A stretch of DNA of 64,000 bases from Morinoia aosen (GCA_030386875.1 CM059576.1:18728058-18792057); one strand, 5' to 3'; positions 1-13,022 are shown, numbered from the stretch's first letter. Numbers and translations are program-made. Notes: generated by a model not told the origin, from the sequence alone.

Positions 1-1874
1 TTCATTCATGGCCTTACTTGAAATGCTTCCGTACTCAAACGAAACATTCTATTACTCAGTGACAAATTATGATGGTGTAATTGAGTGTTTGTTTTGAGTC
101 CGGCTGCTGACTCATCAGCTAATTAGCTGGCTATGTAAAGATAAACGCCTCCCGGAGTTTTAAAGCTACAGGAATGGCAATTACATCAATCGAAATGGCT
201 TAAAAAGAGCTACAAAGCAATACAGGTAATTGAAAAAAAAAATTAGTCAGCATTGAAAAAAAAATTGTTAAAAAATTAACCCTGAATTGAAACTTATATT
301 TATTGACTTTTGATATGGATCCTTACCCACTGCTTCGAAGGTACGCACATAAGAAGAAACAGAATCGCTGATAAGACTCAAATAAAAAATTAGTACAGAA
401 CGAAAATTTTTTTTTTTTAAAAATGGCTTTTCTGAATACTAACCTTCTTGATTTTTGAAAACCTACTCCTCACACAGTTTTGTAGGTACAGAGATGGCAA
501 GCATACCAATCAATAGCGATTGAAAAGGAAAATAGATCCGGTGCAAAAGTTTTTTTAAATTTCAATTCACCTTGAAAATTAGAAGCAAATTATTCAAAAA
601 AGTGGAAAAAAGGTCATTTTTGGGGAAGAAAGTTCTCAAAATTCAAAAAAAAATAATCGAAAAACTTTTGCACCGGATCTCTAGACAAGACAATTTGCTA
701 TCTAGAAAATATTTTCTGAGTTCTGTGAGTTGAAAATTGTAGGAGGAGTAGGATTTTCTGCAACACATGTTTTTTCATGTTTTTTTAAAAAACTCTTATT
801 CATGTATGGTTACGAAAAATACGCACAAATCAAAGAAGTTATTCATAACAATTTACACTTACGGTAGATATCTCAGAAAATACACCGAGAACTTACAGAC
901 TTTTTTTTACCCCGAACCGTCCCCTTACGCAACATAAACATTTTATTCCTCTTTACCAGTTGGCATAACTAGAACACTTTCAATTATTAGAAGAGGGGAG
1001 ATGTAGCCGAATTATCAGATGGGCAGCTTGTTGAAGGTTTCAGTTGAAGGTCCAGCTGATGCTTCTGCTGCGTTCTGCGCATTTCCTGCACTAAAAAAGG
1101 TTGCAATTTAGAATCCTAAAATTCTATGAGCTTTACCATAGCTAGAAAAATACATACATACGTTCCGTCTCATTTTGATAAATGGTAAAATCTAGTTTCA
1201 CTTTCCTTTTGACGTTTTAAAGTCGATTAGTAGTAACGATATTTTCTATTCTAGTTGAGAACATCAAAACTCACGTTATGGAAGCCAATGCAGCGGAGCG
1301 TGAGCGGCCACCATCCCAGTCGGGAACCGATTTCAGAACTGTCGCTACTGTAATACCATTAAAAATACGGTAGTCCATTAAAATATTACTGAAGGTAGAA
1401 GTAAATAGTGAAGATATGGCATAGTTCATTTGGAAGTCAAAAAACATTCAGAAAGACAGAAAATTCAAACTAAAATTCGCGGTACTACATGTTATCATAA
1501 ATGAATGTCATTACTACATTGACTGTATGTGAAAGACGAAATTTCTATTCTGAATGATGCCAAGTAACAGAGTCATATAAAGATTAAAATAATGTAATTT
1601 ATTGTGATGTGTCATAAAGTTTAAATGACATGAATCAAAGCAGTACATTTTGAAATTTTATCACAAACAATTATATACACTGATCTATTTAATCTGTCAA
1701 TCAATACACAGCTAGGTGACTAATGATATTTCATTTCCATATTTTACTACTTTTTACTACCTGCAACGGCAAAATAATTGCTACCTTTTTACACAATGAA
1801 TGTTGTCCAAATGTCCAGATGTAAGTAATCGGCCTATCATGAGTAATTTGAGTCAATAATATACGCAATACCGA
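1..1874. other. AT-rich stretch without a recognisable gene
   Basis: No open frame with protein-like composition is visible on either strand. Homopolymer A/T tracts are frequent. The only structured object I see is the 147-bp inverted-repeat unit annotated separately inside this stretch. Confidence 0.5.
534..680. repeat. 147-bp MITE-like inverted-repeat unit
   Basis: The first about 22 bases (AGATCCGGTGCAAAAGTTTT and on) recur as a perfect reverse complement at the right end. The AT-rich interior of about 100 bp has no coding capacity. No clean TA or longer target duplication is visible, so this may be a MITE or simply a palindrome. The GGTGCAAAAGT end resembles Tc1/mariner-type termini, but that link is only a guess. 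Confidence 0.5.
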
Positions 1875-2255
1875 AGGTTCAAAAAAGATCAGATTAGATT
1901 AGTCGTTAGTTTTAGCATTCCTACCCGCAGCAACAAATGCGATCCAAAGAGAGGAAGGAAGAAGGCACCAGTTAGTATGGAGTAAAGGGAACGTGGAATC
2001 TATGCAGAAAGGGCACAGAAACAGTAAGATGAGAAAAAAGTTCGTGAAATAAGATAAAAGTTGAAGAAGAAAGTCGGAAGTGCTGAAAACCAGGTGAGTA
2101 GTGAACCGAAAAAAGGTGGTCCTTAACCTAACAAAAAAAACATTTGATTTCAACAGAAAGAAGGCCTACCTAACTCTCAGCTCGGGCCCTCACATTTTTC
2201 CCCTGGGAGCGCTAATTCCCATAAATAAAATAGTTGCATCGCCCTGAGGGGAAAG
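1875..2255 (+). repeat. Interspersed repeat family A, copy 1
   Basis: A block of about 370 bp starts near AGATTAGATTAG, includes GCGATCCAAAGAGAGGAA and GGAACGTGGAATCTATGCAG, and ends with CCCTGGGAGCGC followed by CCCTGAGGGG. It recurs at 34085-34450 in the same orientation and at 5595-5965 inverted. The copies are diverged by scattered substitutions and small indels. No conserved open frame is shared, so this is a non-autonomous repeat, possibly SINE-like or a MITE. Confidence 0.75.
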
Positions 2256-2391
2256 CTAATCGAAAATAATTTTATTTCTGTCCTTACGTTTGTAAATAAA
2301 ATACTTTAATTTTTAGGCATCAAGTACACAAAAATAACAATTATGCCAACTATGCTATAGAACTTACAGGCAACTGCATCAACTAAAGATG

Positions 2392-3890
2392 AAATTACAT
2401 CGCCTTTTGTGTGAGGCATCTGTTGACATCGCCTTTTATGTGAGGCATCTGTTGACATCGCTTTTTATGGGAGGCATCTGTCGACATCGCCTTTTGTGTG
2501 AGGCATCTCTTGACATCGCCTTTTGTGTGAGGCATCTGTTGACATCGCTTTTTATGTGAGGCATCTGTTGACATCGCTTTTTATGTGAGGCATCTGTTGA
2601 CATCGCTTTTATGTGAGGCATCTGTTGACATCGCTTTTTATGTTGGGCATCTGTTGACATCGCTTTTTATGTGAGGCATCTGTTGACATCGCTTTTTATG
2701 TGAGGCATCTGTTGACATCGCCTTTTATAGGATGCATCTGTCGACATCGCCTTTTATGTGAGGCATCTGTTGACATCGCCTTTTATGTGAGGCATCTCTT
2801 GATATCGCCTTTTATGGGAGGCATCTGTCGACATCGCCTTTTGTGTGAGGCATCTGCTGACATCGCCTTTTATGTGAGGCATCTGTCGACATCGCCTTTT
2901 ATGTGAGGCATCTGTTGACATCGCCTTTTATGTGAGGCATCTGTTGATATCGCCTTTTATGTGAGGCATCTGTTGACATCGCCTTTTATGTGAGGCATCT
3001 GTTGACATCGCTTTTTATGTGAGGCATCTGTTGACATCGCCTTTTATGTGAGGCATCTGTTGATATCGCCTTTTATGTGAGGCATCTGTTGACATCGCCT
3101 TTTATGTGAGGCATCTGTCGACATCGCCTTTTGTGTGAGGCATCTGTTGACATCGCCTTTTATGTGAGGCATCTGTTGATATCGCCTTTTATGGGAGGCA
3201 TCTGTCGAAATCGCCTTTTGTGTGAGGCATCTGTTGACATCGCCTTTTATGTGAGGCATCTGTCGACATCGCCTTTTATGTGAGGCATCTGTTGACATCG
3301 CCTTTTATGTGAGGCATCTGTTGACATCGCCTTTTATGTGATGCATCTGTCGACATCGCCTTTTATGTGAGGCATCTGTCGACATCGCCTTTTATGTGAG
3401 GCATCTGTTGACATCGCCTTTTATTATGTGAGGCATCTGTCGACATCGTCTTTTATGTGAGGCATCTGTTGATATCGCCTTTTATGTGAGGCATCTGTTG
3501 ATATCGCCTTTTATGTGAGGCATCTGTCGACATCGTCTTTTATGTGAGGCATCTGTTGATATCGCCTTTTATGTGAGGCATCTGTTGATATCGCCTTTTA
3601 TGTGAGGCATCTGTCGACATCGTCTTTTATGTGAGGCGTCTGTTGATATCGCCTTTTATGTGAGGCATCTGTTGACACCGCCTTTTATGTGAGGCATCTG
3701 TTGACACCGCCTTTTATGTGAGGCATCTGTTGATATCGCCTTATATGTGAGGCATCTGTTGACATCGCCTTTTATGTGAGGCATCTGTTGACATCGCCTT
3801 ATATGTGAGACATCTGTTGACATCGCCTTTTATGTGAGGCATCTGTTGACATCGCCTTTTATGTGAGGCATCTGTTGATGTCCCCTTTTT
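2392..3890. repeat. 29-bp satellite array, about 51 units
   Basis: The unit reads GCCTTTTATGTGAGGCATCT plus GTTGACATC and repeats about 51 times with few variants (CGCC/CGCT, TTGACATC/TCGACATC/TTGATATC, TATG/TGTG). Two length variants occur: one 28-bp unit near 2600 and one with three extra bases near 3421. Since 29 is not a multiple of 3, all frames cycle through each other, which produces long artefactual open frames on both strands with a 29-residue repeat. These are not genes. A higher-order 87-bp pattern occurs at 3441-3701. Confidence 0.95.
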
Positions 3891-4138
3891 CACAAGTTTC
3901 GTGTATGGACCGCAAATCGTCCGTTCGGAAGTTATGGCGGAAACCAAAAACTACGGAAAAGAGCAGGCGATGTTACTTGTCGGAAGCAAAGCTCAAGGAA
4001 CACATGCACCTGAACACGTCGGTGTGTGGGAACTCCTCGTTCTCTTTATGTGCAATAACTTAAACGAGGAGATCTCAGTCCGTAGACTTGTTCAGTTTTC
4101 GCATTTAAGTCTATTGAGTTTTTTAAAAGTTTCAAAAA

Positions 4139-4470
4139 TTGAGTTCTCAAAATTTCGATGTGTTCGGAAGAAGTGTGCAGGTCTCGTACGATGTGCATGA
4201 TAATTTTAATGAAGTTGTGCATCTCTTCTGGCCTCCACAGTCTCCAGACCTCAACGTTATTGAGCATTTACGGTCGGGTAAAGAGATTAAAGTTAGAAAT
4301 CGATTTCCGCCAGCATTGTCTAAAACACCTGGAGGGTGTTGCAACTGAAGAATCAACTCAAATTTTATTTGGAAACAATTCACAAGTTGTATGAACCAAT
4401 GCCTAGGAGAATTGAGGTTGTAATTGCCTCAAAAAGTAGACCTACTCCACATATTATAATACATTTGGTT
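4139..4470 (+). pseudogene. Tc1/mariner transposase C-terminal relic
   Basis: Translated pieces in different frames spell the end of a Tc1-type DDE transposase. FWPPQSPDLNVIEHL (about 4228-4270) is the conserved WPPQSPDLNPIEHLW region that holds the last-but-one conserved block. EPMPRRIEVVIASKSRPT (about 4397-4447) is the typical C-terminal tail. The frame changes between the two blocks, so the gene is broken by indels. It abuts the 29-bp satellite on its left; the N-terminal half of the transposase is not seen. Confidence 0.75.
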
Positions 4471-5594
4471 GATTTTCCTAGGTGTTTCCATTATTTTCTC
4501 CAACTGCTGCACTTAGTGGTAGTCATAAGCAGCAATTCGTAGTGGACGTGTCAATGTAGAAGTATTCATGCAGGCGGCTAGAAATAGGTTCTCATCCCTA
4601 ACAGTTACTCATGCATTTTAAGATGTTACGATATTTATTAACGATCCCGTATATTCGTGTAACATACATGTATATACTTGTAATCGATATGCATTGATGA
4701 ATTTGTTTTCTTCATGTGCAGTTACCTGCATATTAAAAGTATAACAAACACTTCATGCTACAAGGTTTTATATTAATCAGTTCATATTCAAAATAGGATT
4801 TAGCTTCATCTGTTAGTTACATTCTAATTCAAGTTGCTGGTCAAAACATGTTCTTATTAGAAGGCTAAAGTTGCATACTCGTGTGTAAGTCCTCAAACCC
4901 ATGTTGAGCAGTTTGTGGCATTTTTTGATAATTAGTTGCAGCAGCTCCCGGACTACGTGAAGCACCGAACACTAAAGAGTCAGTGGAGTAAATTGCACAG
5001 TATACTTTACACATGACATATATTTTTTGGCCTGAAGGCACCAATTTTGTTAACTTGGGTTAGCCTCGGATCGTATCATGGAAGTGTTCTTGAGACATTC
5101 GTAATTTCCAGGAAGAGGCTGGACCCGCTCCTGTGCTTCACTTCAGTGACCCTGCCGACCCTGATGCAGAGGGTATACTTGCTGAAGGTGTTGAGATATG
5201 CCGCGTGAAGTGTTTATTGCAAGGTGTTACTGTGGGGCTAGCGTGGTACTGTATATTTAATGTGAGCTACCCCAATTCGTGGTGATAAACGCAGCTATTT
5301 ATACAAAGAGGACTTCTTGGGTTGAATGCCAAGTGTCATCGTTCACAACACTGTCCAGAGCTTAAAAATGCTCAGAAGTGCAAACTAAATTTCAATCTTC
5401 AATTTGAACCCCATTTTTAGCTCCATTAAGTCATCCATGGAGTCATTTTTAGCTCCATGGAGTTGGTGAACCTGTGCTTCAATGGAATAGGTTTGTTTCT
5501 AAGCTAGGGACAATTTCCTCTTCGGTTCACTGCTCCTCTTTTTTAAGCTGCTCCCGCTGTCTACAACTTTTTAATTGTTTCATTTTCTCACTCC
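4471..5594. other. No gene recognised
   Basis: Only short open frames without family resemblance occur here. The last bases (about 5520-5594) show weak similarity to the CCCTCAGGGG edge of family A. Confidence 0.4.
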
Positions 5595-5965
5595 CCTCAG
5601 GGGGATACAATTATTGAATCTATGAGAATTAGCACTCCCTGGGGGAATGTGTGAGGCCTGAGCTGAGAGTTATTTATAGGTAGGCCTGATTTTTGTTAAA
5701 ATATGAATTTTTTATTGTGTTAAGGACCACCTTTTTTCCGGTTCACTGCTTTGCTGTTTTTCAGCACCTTCTACTTTCTTCTTTAACTTTGATCATGCTT
5801 CATGGACTCTTTTCTCAATTAATTGTTTCCATGCACCTTCTGCATAGATTCCGCTTTTCTTTAACTCCCATACTAAATAGTGCCTTCCTCCTTCCTCCTT
5901 TGGATACTTTCGTTGCTGTTCGGGAGGCCTCAAAAAACATCTGGTTTATTCTGTATTCACCGTAG
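5595..5965 (-). repeat. Interspersed repeat family A, inverted copy
   Basis: This is the reverse complement of the blocks at 1875-2255 and 34085-34450. It begins with CCCCTCAGGGGGATACAATT and includes ACTTTCGTTGCTG near its right end. It is the most diverged of the three copies. The 90-residue open frame through it (5693-5965) is not conserved in the other copies and is not supported as a gene. Confidence 0.7.
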
Positions 5966-6914
5966 AAATATGAGAGTATGAATGCTTTCTCCCATGTAAC
6001 TTAGCTAAATGCATTAGTCTATGTATCGAGGGAGTTTCAGTGGGGGAAATGTGTAGCTGTTTGACTGACTGTAGCAATACTGCCGATATTCCTGTAGTCA
6101 ATATGGCAGCAACACTTTCTCTGCAGGGATGCTGGTTATTCATATGAAGTGCAATTGGACAAGAAGTGATAAATCTATTATAACAATGATTATTCAATTT
6201 GTTGAAAGGAAGCATGACTGGGAATTTGTTGGAAATCTGTTTTCTTGAATATTCAAGATATTTTCAAGTAGAAATCGAATCGAAGTCGAAAATGGAATCG
6301 AAAAGTCGCACTTCTGTGCATCAGGCACACTCAGCGAATACGATGATTCCTGACGAAGACTTAATGTACCCAGACGCACAACGTCCGTAGCGATGTTTGT
6401 ACACAGTTCACGTGGTCTGTGGGAGCCTATTTTTACAATTACGTGATATTTTCATATATACCGCTTAAATTGGTTGGAAATGTTTCGAAACAGCTTTAAC
6501 AATTTGCGCGTAGTTGCTCCTACATCCAATCATTCAGATCTCGGTATTTTCTTCTTAGTTTTGTTAATAAAGGAACCACGGTTTTTAGAAGTACTTAACC
6601 TACTTCCTTTGAGAAATCGTCCAACCCGTAATATACTCGACTTGGGGAGTTTTCTTGAAGTGGAAAGCATTTTTTATCAGCGTAATTTTACCCTATGGCG
6701 TATCCATTCCGAAACACAATTTGCCTAGTGTTTTTATAAAATATGTAGTAGCAATGTGCGGACTTTCATTTGAGTTTTCCTTTCACCCACTCTACACGAA
6801 ACATTTGAATTAGAGAATTCCAATGAAGATGCAAGTCGAAATTAGAGCTTTGCATCGCTTAATATGACGGTTTTGTTATTCATGCACGCATATTTTACTT
6901 ATGGCGTGACTACC
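5966..6914. other. No gene recognised
   Basis: Several short open frames (61-89 codons) on both strands lack recognisable motifs, repeats or splice-site context. No mobile-element boundary is evident. Confidence 0.4.
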
Positions 6915-7030
6915 AGGGCTGATACACACCATAGGTCCGGTCACGTTGCGTTCTCGATCCAGTCACGGTTCGTTTCCAGCCCTGGGCATTCACATTTTCG
7001 GTCTGGTCACGGACCGTTCTCGCTGCTGTA
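6915..7030 (+). repeat. Interspersed repeat family C, left copy
   Basis: The block starts GGGCTGATACACACCATAGG and contains GGTCCGGTCAC and CTCGATCCAGTCACG. The reverse complement of the same sequence lies at 7893-8050. It is GC-richer than its surroundings and has no coding frame. Confidence 0.6.
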
Positions 7031-7389
7031 TCTTCCGTATCTTCAGTGGCGAAGCATGAGTGACTTTTCTTAATCCCATTTGGCAGTGATAGCAATTGCA
7101 CTCGATGATGAAGAAGAAGAAAGAAAGCAAAGAAGGAAGAGATAGTGTGTTCATCCTATCCTAGAAGATAGAAAGAGGGAAGGAGAGTTCCCATGTTATT
7201 TGCATATCTTATTGATGATGAAACTAAAATTTTTGAGTATTTTCGGATGAACACTGGAAAATATGAAAAATGCTATCATAAATTAAAAATGACGTGTAAA
7301 TGCGAAACAGAGAAGCGCTCACTTCAAGAGAAAGATTGACTGTCAAAAAAAGCGTGGCTCAAATGTTTCCTTGTTATTCAAGGATTAAT

Positions 7390-7740
7390 TTAGACTAGCA
7401 GGACCGGTGGAAATTCCACGGACATTGTCATCAATAAGCTAGGTGGACCCATGAAAAAATTAGGCCAGCATTACATGACTCATTTTAAAATAACATATTT
7501 TAACCTAACCCATCTCAACCAAACATATTCTAATCACTATTGTCTTAACCTATGCTAACCAAATCTATCCTAATCTAACATATCTTAACCAATCCTAACC
7601 TAACCTATCCTTTCCTAACCTAACTTTAACCTATGTCATCGTTAGGCTAGGTGGATCCCTGAAAAAAAAATCGGTCAACATTTCCTAACAAATTCTAACA
7701 GAACATATTTTAACTTAACCCATCCTATCCTAACCGAAGT
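7390..7740 (+). repeat. Interspersed repeat family B, truncated copy
   Basis: The head (about 7392-7480) has a near-palindrome CCGGTGGAAATTCCACGG, then TGTCATCAATAAGCTAGGTG. It is followed by a degenerate CCTAA/TATCC-rich tail (7500-7740). The full-length relative is at 38120-38665. Part of the body (7620-7680) is a second partial copy of the head (GCTAGGTGGATCC and on). Confidence 0.7.
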
Positions 7741-7892
7741 GCCTTAATTGATTGAGCTACTAAGAAGGACTCAGAAAGAATTAAAATAAATACACAAAAC
7801 AAGAAAATGTATCCTTTTTTGTGCACTATTTTTCTATAATGCAGACAAATCATAATTATCCTGCTGGTTGCTATCCTGCTGGTTAGGCTACA

Positions 7893-8050
7893 GACTGAAC
7901 CGGACCTCGTTGTGAGTTCACACTGGCAGTGCCGGTCAGATCTCGCTCCGTTCTCACCGCGGTCAAAATATCTTTTGACGGTATCGCGACCGGAGCGTGA
8001 CTGGATCGAGAACGAAACGCGACCGGAACTATGGTGTGAATCAGCCCTTA
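7893..8050 (-). repeat. Interspersed repeat family C, inverted copy (foldback)
   Basis: Reverse complement of the 6915 block, ending CCATAG/GTGTGAATCAGCCCTTA. Its other end carries GTTGTGAGTTCACAC, so the unit itself has imperfect inverted ends of the form GTGTGAA/TTCACAC, as in a short foldback or MITE of about 160 bp. No transposase is associated with it. Confidence 0.6.
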
Positions 8051-11000
8051 AGCCTTTCAGGCAAGATTTACACAGTTCTTCAAAATAGAAATTTCCGGAC
8101 GGCTTCCAATTATTAATAAATACGTACGTGAGGAAACTTAGCAGTTGAGCCATGGTGCAATCATACGTACGGCAGCCAGTGAGTGCATCGCTGCCGCGAA
8201 ATTGAGTGGCGGGGTGGTGACGTCATCAGCTAAAACGTCTTCCATTGCCTGGCTGGCTTGTCTAACTGATGTGAGCGGCTGTTCCCTTTGAAATGGCCTT
8301 ATTTTCTTCATTATACGATGATCAGTAACTTCGTGGATAGCAGAGCACTCCTCGTAGCAAAACACTCAAGCTGATGCCGCGTACTGCGTGTTGCAGGCAC
8401 CACACACCAGCTCCACTGGGTTCACAACACAGAGAAATGTACGGTCCGATGTAAGCCCCGAGGCTGGGGTTACCGTTGCCGTCAGGTAGGGAAGGAAACG
8501 CTGGACCGTTTCGATCAGTTTTACTGGTGATCGGAGCTAGCTAGTCAGGTGCTACCGGCGGGAAATGCTCAGTCAAAATGCGATTGCTCAGACACGACGA
8601 GATCTTTTACGCGGCTCGGCTGATGAATGTATGAAGGGAGGCACATACCTTCCCCATACGGAAAATTATAGGCCGAGGAAAAAATATAAATCAAGTTTTT
8701 AGGTTTGAACAGTTTCAAAAATAAACTAATCAATAACGCAGATAGCACCGACCGCCACAGTCCAAAAAATCCCAACACTATAGAACGGGTGAAAACAACA
8801 ACGCAAAGCAAAAAGTGTTAAGTAGAACAACGCAAAGCAAAAGTATAAGGGCGGCTAAAGCGATATAACAAAAATGCCCTTTTCTTCAAAACGTAAAATT
8901 AAACTACTCGGTACAACACCATTACACAATACTTGGTTCGTACTAGACAAACAACGCAAGTAGACACATGGTTGTAAAAACGCTAGACATAACCTAAAAA
9001 GAAATTAATTACTAATTTAACCTCGCAGATAGAACCGGAAACTAACACAGAGTAGCATTAGTTAACGCTAAAACAATAAGTAAAACACGAATTAGGAACA
9101 ACTATAGAAATATATACGCAAAAAACGCCAATAATAATACGTAAATTTTCATTACCACATTAACGACTTGCATTAGCAATAACTTTTCATTCTGTGACAT
9201 CGAATTTTTGACGGTTAGTAGACAAAAAATAAATAAATTATTTGATAACATAGTAAAAATTGCATTGAAAAATATAGAAACTGCAAAAAATTGGGAAACA
9301 TGGAAAGGAAAATGTTATTACCACATTTAAACGCAGTGAATGGCGAAAAGAAAAGCACATTTCAAGTTTTAACTCTGCCTGTTACACCAACTTACTACCA
9401 TGGTTACACAAAAAGCGCAAAGATAAACGATTAATAGGTATTACTAAAACTGAAGGAACAAATTGAAAAGAAATAAGGCACTAGCTGCTACCAAAAGTCA
9501 GCACAACCATTGAACTTACAATAACGTCAACAAAGCATGGTAAAGGAATGTAAATGAAACGATAGATATTCTCATTAATAAAAACATCAATGGTAAAAAA
9601 AACAAGTTCGACTCGCGACAACCCAAATTATTTTTTGTACATTTCCTTCGCAATAAATAGTTATCAATCGTCGCAACAATTTGTAAATAACAAACAATTT
9701 AGACATCAGGTAATCACATGGATAATTTCGGAATCGTGGCCACAGTAAACACTTTACAGAAAACATCACCAAATTGTTTGAACATCGTTACTTGACGTTA
9801 GTAAAGTCGCGCATACACACAAGTATTACTACTAACAACAAAATAAACCTAGGGATTATAGGGATTATAGATTAACTGCGAGTAAAACACGAGTTCCTCG
9901 GCAAAACAATTTCGGATAATTTTATAATGATCAAAGCTATTACCTTGAAGGTAATGAAAGTGAGTGCAGAAATGGTAATGAATCTAAATGGTTATTAAAT
10001 TGAAAAATCGTAAAAGTTTTCACTAAAAAAAATGACAGAGAACGATTACAAATCATCGTCTACGTTCCCGTAGACTTCATAATAGACGTTTGATAAAGTT
10101 ATTGTTATCATACGCGTATATTATTGTTATTGATTGTTATAATGTTATAGCCAAAAATCGCATCAATTAGAACAGAAATTTTCCATTGATTAGTAAAACA
10201 ATAATCGGAATAGACACAGTGCCATAAATTCGTAAGACTTAATTCTATCGGTAACATAATGATATAGAACGTGGAGTAAGATATAAGAAAATATGTTATA
10301 CACTGTTATATAAAACATCAAGTACGAATGTGAAACTACGTGAACTTAGTAAGTTCACAGCTACTTGCGGCGTTCTTTTCCGTATGGCACGAAACACAAC
10401 GCTCGGACGGTGGATTTTTGCATACGATTGCAACGTGAACTGATCCTGTTACATTGTTGCCGCTACTAGCATGGTTTTAAGATGCGTTTTACCGTATCTA
10501 TTTCCATTGAAGATCACTGCTTCTGGCTTTTGTTGAGCGTTGATTTCTAGGATCTCGATAGAGGAAAATGTTCAGCTACTTTACAACAGTTTATATGACG
10601 GTGCATTCCAACGCCATGCTCATCTCACCTGAACTTCTGAATAAAACTCACTCGTTGATATTTTGACTTAGGCGTCAACCACCAGGTGTGACTGGAGGGA
10701 TTTTTAAGATGCTGCTATCAGGAACTTGATTTTCATGCTGCTGACAAATCAGCATTCATATGCTCAATTTTCATGAAGCGTAATTCAAAATTAGATTATG
10801 GCATGTTTCTCATTGACATGTGTCTCATTCACAATGTTTCTCTTACATTCAAATTCAGTTTAAGGTGCCCATATAAAGGCCGTTGTTTGAGTATGAAATG
10901 GTAACTGTTTTTTTATAGTTAAGGGAATTTTCACGATTTGAAAATGAGGTTATCTCATCCCCGCAATGGAGTAATGCTGAAAGTACTGTCATCACTGTCC

Positions 11001-11689
11001 ATGCTGTGTTGTGCAGATGTTCTATATTTCTCTACACTGCCACCTGCTTATGCGATGTAGTGAAGGTATTCGAAGGCACAGAGTTCAAGGCATCATCGTA
11101 CAAGACATCAGCCAGGGGGAACGGCCGGAAACTATTGTTGCTAAAGCATAATTGGCTTATATCCTTCCAACTATACAAGTAGGCAAAATAATCTCTCTGC
11201 AAAATGGTCTATCTCACATTTTCTTCTAAAGAAACCGAAAACTCTAAATAGTAAATTATTGCGTCCAAAATTAATGAGGTTTCTTGATGCTGAACCTATA
11301 TAACCAGACGCTACTCTCACAGTGCTGGAAATCCTAACACGGAGGGAGTTCTACTGTTGAGTGAGTGTAACTTTATTCCTTTGAATGAGAGAAATTTCCA
11401 TAAGTAGTGTTAAAACCAATAGGGTCAAATGAAATGAACTTTTTCAGTCCGGGTGTTAAAAACAAAAAATTGAGAAGTGCTCATGGGCAGACATGAGCCA
11501 CAGGCAGCACTGCGAGACCGTGCAAGAATGTCAGTTAGCCATAACATGTTTATAAAAACGGTGATAATTCTGTACAGAGGGAGTTCCGGCGTTGTCACAA
11601 CATAGGACGTCATGGTGCTCTTCCATCAAAACACGCTATAAAATGTAATATTAATAACATTGGAGAAACAGGATCTGCCCTAAAGAAGA
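8051..11689. other. Long AT-rich stretch without recognisable genes
   Basis: About 3.6 kb where I see no protein family, no tandem array and no element boundary. Open frames are at most about 80 codons. Slightly GC-richer islands near 8150-8560 and 10360-10560 could hold short host exons or regulatory DNA, but nothing specific supports that. Confidence 0.4.
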
Positions 11690-12260
11690 ACCCAACAGGA
11701 CGACCAAGATGTGCTCGTACTCCACAGAACATTGATGTCGTAAGGTGACAGTAAGGTGTGCTGCGTCATTGCCTTGGATCATCAGACCTTATTTTTCCTC
11801 AAATGCACAGGGGATCTCTGTCACTGCCACTGCGAATCGTTACGTGTAGATGCTACAATCTTTCTTTGCACTTGAATTAAAGAATTTTCCTCGCGTTCGT
11901 TAAACTTATTTTCAACACGCTGGAGTGACATCACACACCGCAAGAAATCATTGGGGGCTGTGCGAGAATTGTTCAGTAACCGTATGATCTCAGGATCCGG
12001 TAACGTTCCCTGGTCCCCTAGATCGCCTGATGTGTACGCTTGTAATTTTTCTTGACGTGCAAGGGTAAAGGGAAAAGTGTACGCAACCAGACCAGGAACT
12101 TAGGATGATTTGAAAAAGAGAATTCCGGATAAAATTCACAGTTTCCCAGCTTAGATGCTGTAACGGTCAGTGAAGAATCTCAACAGCAGATTACAAGAGT
12201 GCATTTGTACGAGAGGACACCATCTACAGGACATAATTAAAAAAAGAAAATTTCATCACT
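11690..12260 (+). pseudogene. Mariner-superfamily transposase relic
   Basis: Fragments in order along the + strand resemble one transposase. NPTGRPRCARTPQNIDVVR (about 11690-11745) resembles the linker after the DNA-binding domain. SPRSPDVYACNF (about 12014-12050) matches the PRSPDLTPCDFFLWG block around the third catalytic residue, followed by a KVYATRP-like piece. RLQECICTRGHHLQDII (about 12185-12238) is the usual C-terminal helix. Stops and frame changes between the blocks show long decay. No terminal inverted repeats were found. Confidence 0.6.
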
Positions 12261-13022
12261 GTCTATTAAATGGCATGCTTCATGTTTCAATTAACATGAA
12301 TGAAATATTTTCATCCATCGCTCTTGGTTGGATAGAATTGTTGAAAGGTTGTCGTTTTTTGTGTCAACCTGCATAAATTTCAAAAGTTCCAATCCAAAAT
12401 TTCTCAAGGCAAATATCTTGCTTGAGTTGCGTTACGACTACGACAAGAGAAACATAGACGCAAATTAGCATAGTTCGATTGTATTAATTCTATGCTCCAG
12501 TCACACCGCCCGTCCTCCATTACGAGCGCAAGTGAAGACAAGAAGATTTTCAGTAAAGACTGTACCTCCATTCTCGTACAATAAAAGCAGAGGAGAAATG
12601 CATAATGCATTAATTTCAGAGCTGGTAAACTCGGCAGCCATGCAGTAGCTGCACATTATGCAGTGGTGCGAAATGATGGCGTGCGTCAACTTTTTATTTA
12701 TGTGCGCGCACGAAACGTCCCCTCAAACTTCAGCTCCAGAAGGAGCATTTGATGACATGATTTCAGTGGTGTTAGGAGATGGTTGGAGCAAGAGAATTGG
12801 GAGATTTTATGATTTGGACTCTCGCTCAATGCAATGAGTTTTGTAAAAACCAGGGGGAGGAGTGGGGGAAAACCACCGAAGCAAGCTAACGTCGACCTCA
12901 CACTTTGGAACCCAAGTTCAGACATTTGGTTCAGAATGGGAGCACAACTGTGCATTTTTGGCAGCTTACTCGCTAGAATTGGTAACCTCACTTCTATAAT
13001 ATGGAACAATTCTTCAGTAATA
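12261..13022. other. No gene recognised
   Basis: Open frames of about 60-100 codons occur on both strands (12698-13009 minus is the longest) but overlap each other and lack family motifs. The right edge leads directly into the 43-bp satellite. Confidence 0.4.

Noticed and set aside
2392..3890. CRISPR-like array
   Set aside because: No spacers: units are directly contiguous and the setting is eukaryotic. The same applies to the 39-, 43-, 49- and 91-bp arrays.
2436..3947. Open frames of 68-84 codons on both strands with a Met-Ser-Thr-Asp-Ala-Ser-like repeat
   Set aside because: They are generated by the 29-bp satellite, whose period makes all three frames cycle; composition and boundaries follow the array, not a gene.
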